DNA of 5,530 bases from Finegoldia magna (GTDB taxonomy: Bacteria > Bacillota > Clostridia > Tissierellales > Peptoniphilaceae), in NCBI RefSeq assembly GCF_018371055.1, contig NZ_JAGYZD010000114.1, positions 1 to 5,530 on the forward strand, written 5' to 3'. Both the position numbers and the translations under genes were made by a program. Shown one piece after another: positions 1 through 5,530 of the stretch (within the stretch, counting starts at the first letter, position 1; every line of letters begins with the position of its first letter). The notes under the pieces are model-generated. The model saw nothing but the letters and a program-made list of their open reading frames with translations, was not told where the DNA came from and ran no database searches.

Positions 1-70
1 TGATAGCTATACCAAGTGGAATTAGTAAAATTACCGACAAGTTATAGCTCATCTTAGATTTAGATTTCAT
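1..70 (-). CDS. N-terminal fragment of a membrane protein, possibly an ECF transporter S component
   Basis: Only the first 23 codons are in the window; the gene continues past the left edge. It starts at the ATG at 70-68, behind an AGGAGG ribosome binding site at 81-76 with a 5-nt spacer. This is good support for a real gene start and for this ATG over the second Met at codon 7. The visible peptide has a short basic head (MKSKSKMSYN) and then a hydrophobic run (LSVILLIPLGIAI), as expected for a first transmembrane helix or a signal anchor. The phrase LIPLGIAI resembles the first helix of substrate-binding S components of energy-coupling-factor vitamin transporters, but that is an impression from a very short stretch. 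It lies 135 bp downstream of the acetyltransferase on the same strand. The existence of the gene is fairly secure; its function is a guess. Confidence 0.65.
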   Translation of the reverse strand, partial: MKSKSKMSYNLSVILLIPLGIAI

Positions 71-205
71 AAATTCCTCCTATAAATTTTACGAAAAAAC
101 TTTTCGCGTTGAATAAATTTTATCATAATACGACTAATTAATAAATCATTTTTCGTTAAAAATATTAACAAAAATTTTGTGTTACTAAAATATTTAATTC
201 AAAAT
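71..205 (-). other. AT-rich intergenic leader with small AT-only hairpins
   Basis: This gap between the acetyltransferase stop and the left-edge gene holds three weak features. The first is an inverted repeat GTTAA-AAATA-TTAAC at 155-169, which extends with a bulged C to T5/A5 at 149-174. The second is a 6-bp stem CGAAAA/TTTTCG at 92-106 with a 3-nt loop, just upstream of the ribosome binding site. The third is a possible -10 element (TATTAT or TATGAT within 130-122) that has no recognisable -35 at normal spacing. None is a convincing terminator, because the stems lack G-C pairs. I recognise no riboswitch consensus. Transcription of the downstream gene may come from here or read through from the acetyltransferase. 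Confidence 0.3.
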
Positions 206-616
206 CTACAAAACTCTCAGCATACCCTTTTTGTTAGGAAATTGTTGAAAATGAAATTTTTCGTAAAATGCATCATAAGGAGTATTCGCAAGCAAAATAA
301 TATACGCATCTTCATCGTAATTTTCGTCCAAGTAGTTGCTAACCTCATTCATCAAAACCCTTCCCAAACCATTTTTCTGATAGCTTGAATCCACCATAAC
401 ATCAGTAACCACAAGACTAATCGCCCCATCTCCGACAACCCTTGCCATCGCAATCAACTTATCACCATCGTAAATTGATGTAATGAAAAGAGAATTTTCG
501 ATTGCAACCTTCGCATTCTCCCTTGATTTTCTATTTCCAATACCAGATTTTTCACGCAAATCGTTGTACTCATCTGGACTAACTGCTGCATTTTTTATAA
601 CGTATTTTGTATTCAT
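206..616 (-). CDS. GNAT-family N-acetyltransferase
   Basis: This 136-residue single-domain protein has the length and pattern of a small cytoplasmic GNAT enzyme, a family that transfers an acetyl group from acetyl-CoA to an amine. Strand beta-4 and motif A are clear at residues 66-90: a VTDVMVDSSY strand followed by the pyrophosphate-binding loop QKNGLG (80-85, family pattern Q/R-x-x-G-x-G/A) and RVLM. Motif B is at 105-123, with ILLANTPYDAFYEKFHF; Tyr118 sits where many GNATs keep the general-acid tyrosine. The C-terminus GMLRVL is typical of these short members. The N-terminal part (7-60) should form the variable substrate region, so the substrate cannot be named from sequence. The ATG at 616-614 is preceded by GAGGTG and a 4-nt spacer. 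A terminator separates the gene from the surface protein upstream, so it is probably its own unit or co-transcribed with the left-edge gene. Family assignment is secure; the role is unknown. Confidence 0.92.
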   Translation of the reverse strand: MNTKYVIKNAAVSPDEYNDLREKSGIGNRKSRENAKVAIENSLFITSIYDGDKLIAMARVVGDGAISLVVTDVMVDSSYQKNGLGRVLMNEVSNYLDENYDEDAYIILLANTPYDAFYEKFHFQQFPNKKGMLRVL

Positions 617-632
617 AATTCACCTCACAAAT

Positions 633-661
633 ATTATCCATTATTTTTCTAATTTTTACAA
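633..661 (-). promoter_or_regulatory. Candidate sigma-70-type promoter for the acetyltransferase
   Basis: On the minus strand, TTGTAA (661-656) and GATAAT (638-633) are separated by exactly 17 nt. The -35 begins on the last bases of the U-tract of the upstream terminator. A start about 7 nt below the -10 would fall near 626, giving a leader of about 10 nt that begins with the Shine-Dalgarno GAGGTG (626-621). The elements are imperfect (4 of 6 and 5 of 6 matches), but the spacing is ideal and a new promoter is needed after the terminator. Confidence 0.45.
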
Positions 662-694
662 AAAAAGAGATATCAGCTTGCTGCCAATATCTCT
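660..694 (-). terminator. Rho-independent terminator of the surface-protein gene
   Basis: On the minus strand an 8-bp stem AGAGATAT/ATATCTCT (694-687 with 673-666) encloses an inner CAGC/GCTG stem (683-680 with 677-674), with a 3-nt bulge (TGG) on the 5' side. A run of seven T follows (666-660), its first base being the closing T of the stem. The hairpin begins 6 nt after the TAA at 703-701, the expected place for the end of the surface-protein transcript. Confidence 0.9.
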
Positions 695-700
695 AAAGTT

Positions 701-3700
701 TTATTTTGAAATACTTTCTACTCCTCCAATTACTTGGATTTCTTTGATGTTAGAATCGTTCAAATATTTTTGAACAGATGCTGGAATTTTATCTTTTTCA
801 AGTAATATTATTGGAGTTTTATTAATTTGTGTTATAGGACCTGCAACTAATGCGTCTACATAATTATATCCATTTGCTACAAGGATTTTTTCTGCTTTTG
901 GATAGATGTGTTTTGCGACTTCTACTGAAGTTTCGAATCTATCTTTTCCACTTAATCTAGTTACTTTTATTCCCATAGATACAAGCTCTTGTTCGACTTT
1001 TTCTGATACAGAAGATTTTCCGCCTACAATTACAATTTCATTTACTTTCCATTCTTTAATTGCTTTCTTCGTGTATTCATTTAATTCATTGATTTGAGTT
1101 AACAATACAGGGATATTTTCCTTAGCAGCAATGCTATTACCACTAAGTGCATCGACAATGTTCACTCCACTTGCCAACACAATTTTGTGTTTATTGCCAG
1201 ATTTTTCCACGACTTTTTTGCCAACTTCGACAGATGTTCTGTATCTATCTTTTCCTGAAACTCTTACTACATTGTATCCTTGTTGTTTTAAATTAGATTC
1301 TACTTTTTGAGATATAGTAGATTCTCCACCTACAATATAAATATTTTTTGCGTTTAATCTTTTAATTTCATTCAAAGTATTTTGGTTTACTTTTGATTTA
1401 TCGCTTAAAAGTATTGGACTTTTTAAAGATGTCGCAAGTGGTGTTGATGTCAACGAATCCACCAATTCATTTGCTGATGTTAATACGATGCTTTCAGAAG
1501 ATGAGAAGTGTTTTTTAGAAATTTCAATAGCTGTTTGATATCTGTCTTCTCCTGAAATTCTAGAATTTGCAAATTGCTTGTACAAATCTTCGAATGATTT
1601 CACTTCTTTTTTATCAGAAGGATTAGTATTATCTCCTGGATTACTTGGGAGTACTGTGCCTGGATTATTCGGTTTATCATCTGGTGTACTTGGTTTGTCA
1701 TCTGGTTTACTTGGTTTATCACCTGGAACACTTGGATTATCTTCTACTGGTTTTTTAGTATATTCTATTGCAATATCATTAATAGACAATGTTTTTGTTT
1801 TTATGTCTACCAAATCTTTATCTTGTTTAAATGGCAACAAGTTTAAGTTTCCATATTTGTCGATTTCATAAACTGCTACAACATTTTTATCATTAGGAAC
1901 AACTCTTTGTATTGTAAAATCTCCTAACGCCATTTTTGTAACTTCACATCTGTGAGGATTTATTAATTTAAATCTGAATAAATCAAAATCTTTTCCTGCA
2001 AGTTTTCTTACATCTGATTTGTCTGGATAAGTCGTTTTAAGCATCAAATCCCCAAAGTTCATTCCTTTGATAGTTGTACTCTTATCATCAGATTTCAATT
2101 CTGTATTGTTGGCGTTTTCTTCTCCTTTTGGAACTAATGTTAAATAAGTTGCGTTAGTACAAGAAGTTTGATTGAATACATATTTGCCGTCGCCCCATTT
2201 TAATGGATGGTTTGGTCCTCTTTCAGATTTATCAACAAGTGTAAATGGGAAATTTGCAATCGCAAATTCATCTTTTGAGTCTTCAACTCTTACTGAATAT
2301 TGAACGCCTTCGTACAAATCAATTGGTGTGATTGGAACTCCCCATTCGTCTTCTTCTAAAGTAGTCGCTGTTACAGTGTCATATTCACTTGTAAATATCA
2401 ACTTAACATTGCTATAATCTTTTGGATTTTTCTTGTCTTGTAATATTCTTACATAATCTATAGTGTATTTGTCTTTTATTACTTCATCTTTTTCCAAAGG
2501 TCTGATTGTAAGATGATCTATTTTTGGATCAACTGGTTTTGCGTATGGGTTTTTAGTTTTATGTCTAATTGGTAAGTTACCTTCACCATTTGCTTTAAAG
2601 TAGAATTCATTAACTTCTTTATCAAATGGAGTGTCCGCTAAGATAAATTGCTTGTTATTAGAACCAGTTGATAGCATATAGTCATCATTTTCATATACAT
2701 ATAATGATGCTAATTCTCCTGCATACGCCATAAAAGTTCCTACTCTTTCAGATCTAGTTAAGTCATATAATGTGAAATACAAAGATTCCATCTCACCAAG
2801 AGGTCTTGTCTTTCCATTTTCTTTAACCAAAATTGGAATAGGTGCCATTTTTACTTTTTTATCGGATAAATTACATACATCATCCACTGATTCTTTTGAA
2901 TAATCCAACTTAGATAACAAGATTTCTTCCAAAACTTTATTATCATCAGTTAATGCCACAATCTTGCCGTTTACTTTCTTCGCTGTCACAGTTAAAGCGT
3001 CAAGTTTGTATTCGTCATTTTTCTTCAAACGAATTTGGTATTTTTCACCTTCTCTTAAAGTGAATTTTACTTTAGCTGAATTTGATTTTATGCTTGTAAC
3101 TTTTTTAGTGTTCAAATTTTCCAATTCAAATCCCAATTCTTTATCAACTGGCAATCTGTTACAAGAACCACACAATACATCCAATTCAAATTCTTGATCC
3201 AATTTTTCTTCTGATTTCTTGCCGTATTCAATTACAGTATCGTAAATTGATAATGTTTTTGTTTTGATATTTGCTACATTATCTTTTATAGTAAAGTCTA
3301 ATTTTGTAAGGCTACCGTCTTTTTCTACTTGATATACAGCCTTCACTGATTTATCCTTTGGAATATTTCTGTGAATTGTAAAATCTCCATCAGCCATTTT
3401 GGAAACTTCACATCTTTTTGGATTGATTAATTTAAATCTAAATAAATCAAAGTCTTTTCCTTGCATTTCCTTGATTTGTGATTTATCTGGATGAATTGTT
3501 CTTAATAACAAATCCCTAAAATTCATTCCAGAAACAGATGTGTTTCCATTAATACATTTGATAACTGTGTTATGTTTGTTTTCTTCGCCTTTTTTAACAA
3601 CAGTTATGTAGTTTGCATTTCCACAATAGGAATGATTAAATCCGTATTTGCCATCCCCCCATCCTAATGGATGATGAGGTCCTCTTTCAGATTTGTCTAC

Positions 3701-4804
3701 TATAGTAAATGGGAAGTTTTCAATTGCGTATTGTCCCTTAGGATCCTCAATTTTTACGGAATATTGTACTCCTTCGTGCAAACTAAAAGGGCTCAATAAA
3801 GTTCCGTATTGATCTTGCAAAATAGGAACTGCTGTAACTGTATCGTATTCACTCGTGAATACAACTTTTAAATCTTTAAAGTCTTGCTTATCATTTTCAA
3901 TTGGAGCTATACAAACATAATCCAAAGTAACCCTGTCAGTGATTTTTTCATTTTCTTTTAAATGACGAACAGTCAATGAATCTATTTCTGTTTTCGCTGG
4001 TTGTAAGTATGGGTTTTTTGCTTTATGTCTAATTGGCAATTTACCTTCTCCATTTTGTCTGAAATAAAATTCACTAACAGACTTTTCAAATGGTTTGTCT
4101 GCCAAGATAAATTTTTTATTCTTAGGGCTTGTGAATAGAATATAATCATCTTTTTCATAAACACTTAGTGCTGGAATTTGTCCATTAACAGTTTTTACTT
4201 CTCCTACTCTTTCAGCTTTAGAAGTATTATAAAGATTAAATATCACTTCTTCGTCTGATTTCAAGGCTCTTTTGTTACCATTTTCTTCCACCATCATTGG
4301 AATAGGTGCCATGGTTACTTTCTTGTCTGAAAATTCACAAACATCTTCGACACATTCCTTAGAAAGATCTATTTTGGATACTAGGATATCTTCCAAAATA
4401 TAATTATCTTCTTTTGCTAAAACAAGATCTCCCTCATATTCCATTACTTCTACATTAAATGGATCCATTTGGTAATCTTTGTTCTTCTTCAAAGTGATTT
4501 TGTATTTTTGACCAACTTTTATATCATTGATACTAAATTTGGTAATTCCTTGTGCTGAACTAAACTCCATCACTTCTTTTGTTTCTAAATTTTCTAATTC
4601 AAAGTCCAATTGGTTTTCAACAGGTCGCATATCGCATACTTTACATAATACTTTGAAAGAAAATTCTTTTGTTTTGACATTTGATTCTGGTAATGTAGTT
4701 TCATTATTTACATTACTATCTACTTTTTCATCTGCTGCTTTTACGACTGGAGCATATCCAAAAACAAGCGCAAAAGCTAACAGAAAAGCTACAACTCTTT
4801 TCAA
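701..4804 (-). CDS. Large secreted surface protein: duplicated Cys-bearing module plus three CWB2 cell-wall-binding domains
   Basis: This 1367-residue exported protein should sit non-covalently on the cell wall. Residues 1-24 form a signal peptide: basic MKR, hydrophobic VVAFLLAFALVFGY, and a signal-peptidase site near VKA-AD. Residues 46-528 and 537-1018 are two copies of one module, each opening with a C-x-x-C pair; I do not recognise the module. Residues 1019-1067 are a Pro/Asp/Lys linker with 7-residue repeats. Residues 1079-1367 are three CWB2 domains, each opening with SGxDRY/F and carrying an ILL or VLL motif (1131, 1233, 1333) and an IVGG or VIGG turn. CWB2 triplets in clostridial surface proteins bind an anionic wall polymer. 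There is no LPxTG sortase signal. The start is TTG (4804-4802): AGGAGG lies 5 nt upstream, an in-frame TAG blocks any earlier start, and the next Met (59) would lose the signal peptide. A dedicated promoter and terminator flank the gene. An adhesin or host-interaction role is inference. Confidence 0.93.
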   Translation of the reverse strand: MKRVVAFLLAFALVFGYAPVVKAADEKVDSNVNNETTLPESNVKTKEFSFKVLCKVCDMRPVENQLDFELENLETKEVMEFSSAQGITKFSINDIKVGQKYKITLKKNKDYQMDPFNVEVMEYEGDLVLAKEDNYILEDILVSKIDLSKECVEDVCEFSDKKVTMAPIPMMVEENGNKRALKSDEEVIFNLYNTSKAERVGEVKTVNGQIPALSVYEKDDYILFTSPKNKKFILADKPFEKSVSEFYFRQNGEGKLPIRHKAKNPYLQPAKTEIDSLTVRHLKENEKITDRVTLDYVCIAPIENDKQDFKDLKVVFTSEYDTVTAVPILQDQYGTLLSPFSLHEGVQYSVKIEDPKGQYAIENFPFTIVDKSERGPHHPLGWGDGKYGFNHSYCGNANYITVVKKGEENKHNTVIKCINGNTSVSGMNFRDLLLRTIHPDKSQIKEMQGKDFDLFRFKLINPKRCEVSKMADGDFTIHRNIPKDKSVKAVYQVEKDGSLTKLDFTIKDNVANIKTKTLSIYDTVIEYGKKSEEKLDQEFELDVLCGSCNRLPVDKELGFELENLNTKKVTSIKSNSAKVKFTLREGEKYQIRLKKNDEYKLDALTVTAKKVNGKIVALTDDNKVLEEILLSKLDYSKESVDDVCNLSDKKVKMAPIPILVKENGKTRPLGEMESLYFTLYDLTRSERVGTFMAYAGELASLYVYENDDYMLSTGSNNKQFILADTPFDKEVNEFYFKANGEGNLPIRHKTKNPYAKPVDPKIDHLTIRPLEKDEVIKDKYTIDYVRILQDKKNPKDYSNVKLIFTSEYDTVTATTLEEDEWGVPITPIDLYEGVQYSVRVEDSKDEFAIANFPFTLVDKSERGPNHPLKWGDGKYVFNQTSCTNATYLTLVPKGEENANNTELKSDDKSTTIKGMNFGDLMLKTTYPDKSDVRKLAGKDFDLFRFKLINPHRCEVTKMALGDFTIQRVVPNDKNVVAVYEIDKYGNLNLLPFKQDKDLVDIKTKTLSINDIAIEYTKKPVEDNPSVPGDKPSKPDDKPSTPDDKPNNPGTVLPSNPGDNTNPSDKKEVKSFEDLYKQFANSRISGEDRYQTAIEISKKHFSSSESIVLTSANELVDSLTSTPLATSLKSPILLSDKSKVNQNTLNEIKRLNAKNIYIVGGESTISQKVESNLKQQGYNVVRVSGKDRYRTSVEVGKKVVEKSGNKHKIVLASGVNIVDALSGNSIAAKENIPVLLTQINELNEYTKKAIKEWKVNEIVIVGGKSSVSEKVEQELVSMGIKVTRLSGKDRFETSVEVAKHIYPKAEKILVANGYNYVDALVAGPITQINKTPIILLEKDKIPASVQKYLNDSNIKEIQVIGGVESISK
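704..1570 (-). repeat. Three tandem CWB2 domains (wall anchor)
   Basis: These are protein residues 1079-1177, 1178-1279 and 1280-1367 of the surface protein. Each unit starts with a conserved head (RISGEDRYQTA, RVSGKDRYRTS, RLSGKDRFETS). Each has a middle SANELVDSL, SGVNIVDAL or NGYNYVDAL strand-turn, then the SPILL, IPVLL or PIILL motif, and ends near IVGGESTIS, IVGGKSSVS or VIGGVESIS. Three adjacent copies is the usual number for this anchor family, whose known members form a trimeric-like arrangement of the repeats. The last copy is shorter (88 residues against 99-102) because the protein ends right after ISK. Confidence 0.93.
1604..1750 (-). repeat. Proline-rich spacer encoded by 21-bp tandem repeats
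   Basis: Residues 1019-1067 link the N-terminal modules to the wall anchor and are dominated by Pro, Asp, Lys, Asn and Ser. The clearest DNA units are three consecutive 21-bp copies at 1671-1691, 1692-1712 and 1713-1733, with degenerate flanks on both sides. They encode variants of the heptad DKPSxPD. Because the unit is a multiple of three, copy-number change would keep the reading frame. Such linkers typically span the wall and present the N-terminal part outside. Confidence 0.85.
1751..3196 (-). repeat. Surface-protein module, copy B (residues 537-1018)
   Basis: This is the second copy of the unrecognised module, aligned to copy A at a constant offset of 488-491 residues. Landmarks are LCGSC (C545, C548), VCNLSDKKVKMAPIP (C644), FYFKANGEG and LPIRHKTKNPY. 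They continue with IFTSEYDTVTA, VDKSERGPNHPLKWGDGKY, C882, KDFDLFRFKLINP, RCEV (C953) and a closing IKTKTLSIND. Repeated patterns of the form 'F-x-LY ... G-x-x-x-L-x-V-Y-x-x-D-D-Y' suggest several immunoglobulin-like or CnaB-like beta-sandwiches, but that is inference. Confidence 0.85.
3221..4669 (-). repeat. Surface-protein module, copy A (residues 46-528)
   Basis: This is the first copy of the same module. It matches copy B closely in long blocks: MAPIP, NGEGxLPIRHKxKNPY, FTSEYDTVTA, VDKSERGPxHPLxWGDGKY, GKDFDLFRFKLINP and IKTKTLSI. It carries the five shared cysteines (C54, C57, C156, C394, C465) plus C151, C298 and C417, which are absent from copy B. The last part (residues 470-528: GDFTI..., VYQVEKDGSL, TKTLSIYDTVIEY) resembles the closing beta-domain seen in many Firmicute surface proteins, where a charged, regularly patterned region ends in a 'T-x-x-x-S-x-Y' strand. 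Confidence 0.85.
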
Positions 4805-4816
4805 ATCTTCCTCCTA
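4802..4816 (-). promoter_or_regulatory. Ribosome binding site that fixes the TTG start of the surface protein
   Basis: On the minus strand AGGAGG (4815-4810) lies 5 nt upstream of TTG (4804-4802). The in-frame codon at 4816-4814 is TAG and overlaps the Shine-Dalgarno, so translation cannot start further upstream. A downstream ATG would remove the signal peptide. Confidence 0.9.
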
Positions 4817-4855
4817 ATAATTTTATTTTTTGGTAGTTAATTTTATACCGATATC

Positions 4856-4884
4856 ATTATAACTTAATAACACATTTAAAACAA
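4856..4884 (-). promoter_or_regulatory. Sigma-70-type promoter of the surface-protein gene
   Basis: On the minus strand TTGTTT (4884-4879) and a perfect TATAAT (4861-4856) are separated by exactly 17 nt. Transcription would begin near 4849, giving a leader of about 45 nt before the TTG start. The elements lie in the gap below the tex terminator. A second TATAAT at 4929-4924 lacks a -35 at usable spacing and is less likely. Confidence 0.75.
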
Positions 4885-4964
4885 TTAATTTAATAATAGT
4901 TTATCGTCTTATTTAAAAATAAAATTATATACTTTATCACAGCATATTTATTTGCGAGTAACGT

Positions 4965-5003
4965 AAAAAACTCCTAATTAATCGTTAAACTAATTAGGAG
5001 TTT
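4965..5003 (-). terminator. Rho-independent terminator of tex
   Basis: A perfect 13-bp inverted repeat pairs AAACTCCTAATTA with TAATTAGGAGTTT (arms 5003-4991 and 4980-4968 on the minus strand) around a 10-nt loop. A T-run from 4970 to 4965 follows on the minus strand and overlaps the base of the stem. It starts 13 nt after the tex stop codon and separates tex from the surface-protein promoter. Confidence 0.9.
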
Positions 5004-5016
5004 GTATTGAAAATAT

Positions 5017-5530
5017 TTATAACTTCATCGACAAAGAAACCAATCCTCTTTCTTTATCTATTCCAATTATTTTTACTTTTACGGTGTCACTTACTTCGCA
5101 CACTTCTCTTGGGTTTTTGATGTACGAATCGCTCATTTTAGATATGTGGCAAAGTCCATCTTCTTTGATTCCGATGTCTATGAAGGCGCCGAAATCCACG
5201 ACGTTTCTGACTGTTCCTGTGACTATCATTCCTTCTTCCAAATCGTCGATTGACAATACGTCTTGTCTTAGAACTGGTTTTGGCATTTCGTCACGTGGGT
5301 CTCTGCCTGGTTTTTTAAGTTCTTCTATAATATCACGCAAAGTAGGTTCTCCTACTTCCAATTCCTCGGAAAGTTTTTTCACATCGATATCGTTCAAATC
5401 GTATTTCATAATTTGTTTTGCGATTTCGTAGCTTTCTGGGTGAACTTCTGTGTTATCTAATATTTCTTCGCTTTCAGGAATTCTCAAAAATCCTGCACAT
5501 TGTACGAATGCTTTTGGTCCAATTCCTTTT
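5017..5530 (-). CDS. tex: Tex, RNA-binding transcription accessory protein (C-terminal 170 residues)
   Basis: The gene enters from the right edge and its last 170 codons are visible; family members are about 700-780 residues, so most of the protein is outside. The visible part opens with the end of the helix-hairpin-helix region (KGIGPKAFVQCAGFLRI), followed by the Tex-typical LDNTEVHPESY-like segment (here ILDNTEVHPESYEIAKQI). A charged helical linker comes next, with GRDPRDEMPKPVLRQDVLS. The C-terminal S1 RNA-binding domain covers about 5241-5023, with LEEGMIVTGTVRNVVDFGAF, IDIGIKEDGLCHIS and VKVKIIGIDKERGLVSLSMK. Tex is a cytoplasmic nucleic-acid-binding protein related to eukaryotic Spt6; in several bacteria it affects transcription and toxin or virulence gene expression. 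An apparent internal start at 5487 is only a TTG leucine codon inside the conserved FLRIP motif, so the frame must be read as open to the edge. A terminator follows directly. Confidence 0.96.
   Translation of the reverse strand, partial: KGIGPKAFVQCAGFLRIPESEEILDNTEVHPESYEIAKQIMKYDLNDIDVKKLSEELEVGEPTLRDIIEELKKPGRDPRDEMPKPVLRQDVLSIDDLEEGMIVTGTVRNVVDFGAFIDIGIKEDGLCHISKMSDSYIKNPREVCEVSDTVKVKIIGIDKERGLVSLSMKL

Noticed and set aside
149..174. Possible terminator for the acetyltransferase
   Set aside because: The stem has only one G-C pair and a bulge, and no clean U-tract follows on the minus strand; chance symmetry in AT-rich DNA is likely.
71..205. Riboswitch upstream of the possible ECF transporter gene
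   Set aside because: I looked for recognisable TPP, preQ1, FMN and similar conserved segments and saw none; the region lacks the G-C-rich helices these need.
1019..1570. Sortase anchoring of the surface protein
   Set aside because: There is no LPxTG-like motif followed by a hydrophobic stretch and basic tail; the C-terminus is the third CWB2 domain.
1578..1871. Plus-strand open frame with a Leu/Ser/Gly-rich repeat peptide
   Set aside because: It is the antisense shadow of the 21-bp Pro/Asp/Lys repeat in the surface protein; no convincing ribosome binding site was seen, and the repeats are explained by the opposite strand.
3982..4164. Short minus-strand open frame in another phase within copy A
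   Set aside because: It lies wholly inside the surface-protein gene out of frame, has a low-complexity product, and the enclosing frame is clearly coding.
4527..4817. Plus-strand open frame covering the signal peptide region
   Set aside because: It is the antisense shadow of a strongly supported coding region; the opposite strand has clear domains, a promoter and a ribosome site.
4924..4929. Second TATAAT upstream of the surface protein as an alternative promoter
   Set aside because: The hexamer at 17-nt spacing is AATAAA, with no extended -10; the downstream TTGTTT-17-TATAAT is far better.

Overview
This is an AT-rich window in which every supported gene lies on the minus strand. Strong AGGAGG ribosome binding sites, U-tract hairpin terminators and a surface protein with cell-wall-binding type 2 (CWB2) repeats point to a low-GC, Gram-positive anaerobe of the Firmicutes. 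The overall style fits the Peptoniphilaceae (Finegoldia-like), but that genus-level guess comes from general knowledge and not from a search.

Read in the direction of transcription (right to left), the layout has four genes. (1) The last 170 codons of tex, an RNA-binding transcription accessory factor, end at 5017 and are closed by a strong terminator at 4965-5003. (2) A gap of about 210 bp holds that terminator and a well-formed sigma-70-type promoter. (3) The centrepiece is a 1367-residue secreted surface protein (701-4804). It starts at TTG and has a signal peptide, two tandem copies of a roughly 485-residue cysteine-bearing module I do not recognise, a Pro/Asp/Lys repeat linker and three C-terminal CWB2 domains. 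It is closed by its own terminator (660-694). (4) A small GNAT-family acetyltransferase (206-616) follows. Its candidate promoter begins at the very end of that terminator and predicts a leader of only about 10 nt. (5) After 135 bp of very AT-rich sequence, the first 23 codons of a membrane protein run off the left edge.

The genes do not form an obvious pathway. Terminators separate tex, the surface protein and the acetyltransferase, so each probably belongs to its own transcription unit. The acetyltransferase and the left-edge gene might be co-transcribed, because I see no convincing terminator between them. The feature most worth pursuing is the duplicated N-terminal module of the surface protein. 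It carries five cysteines conserved between copies plus three found only in copy A, which is unusual for an exported Gram-positive protein, and its function is unknown to me. I see no RNA genes, CRISPR arrays, insertion sequences or phage genes. No stretch longer than about 210 bp lacks a gene.
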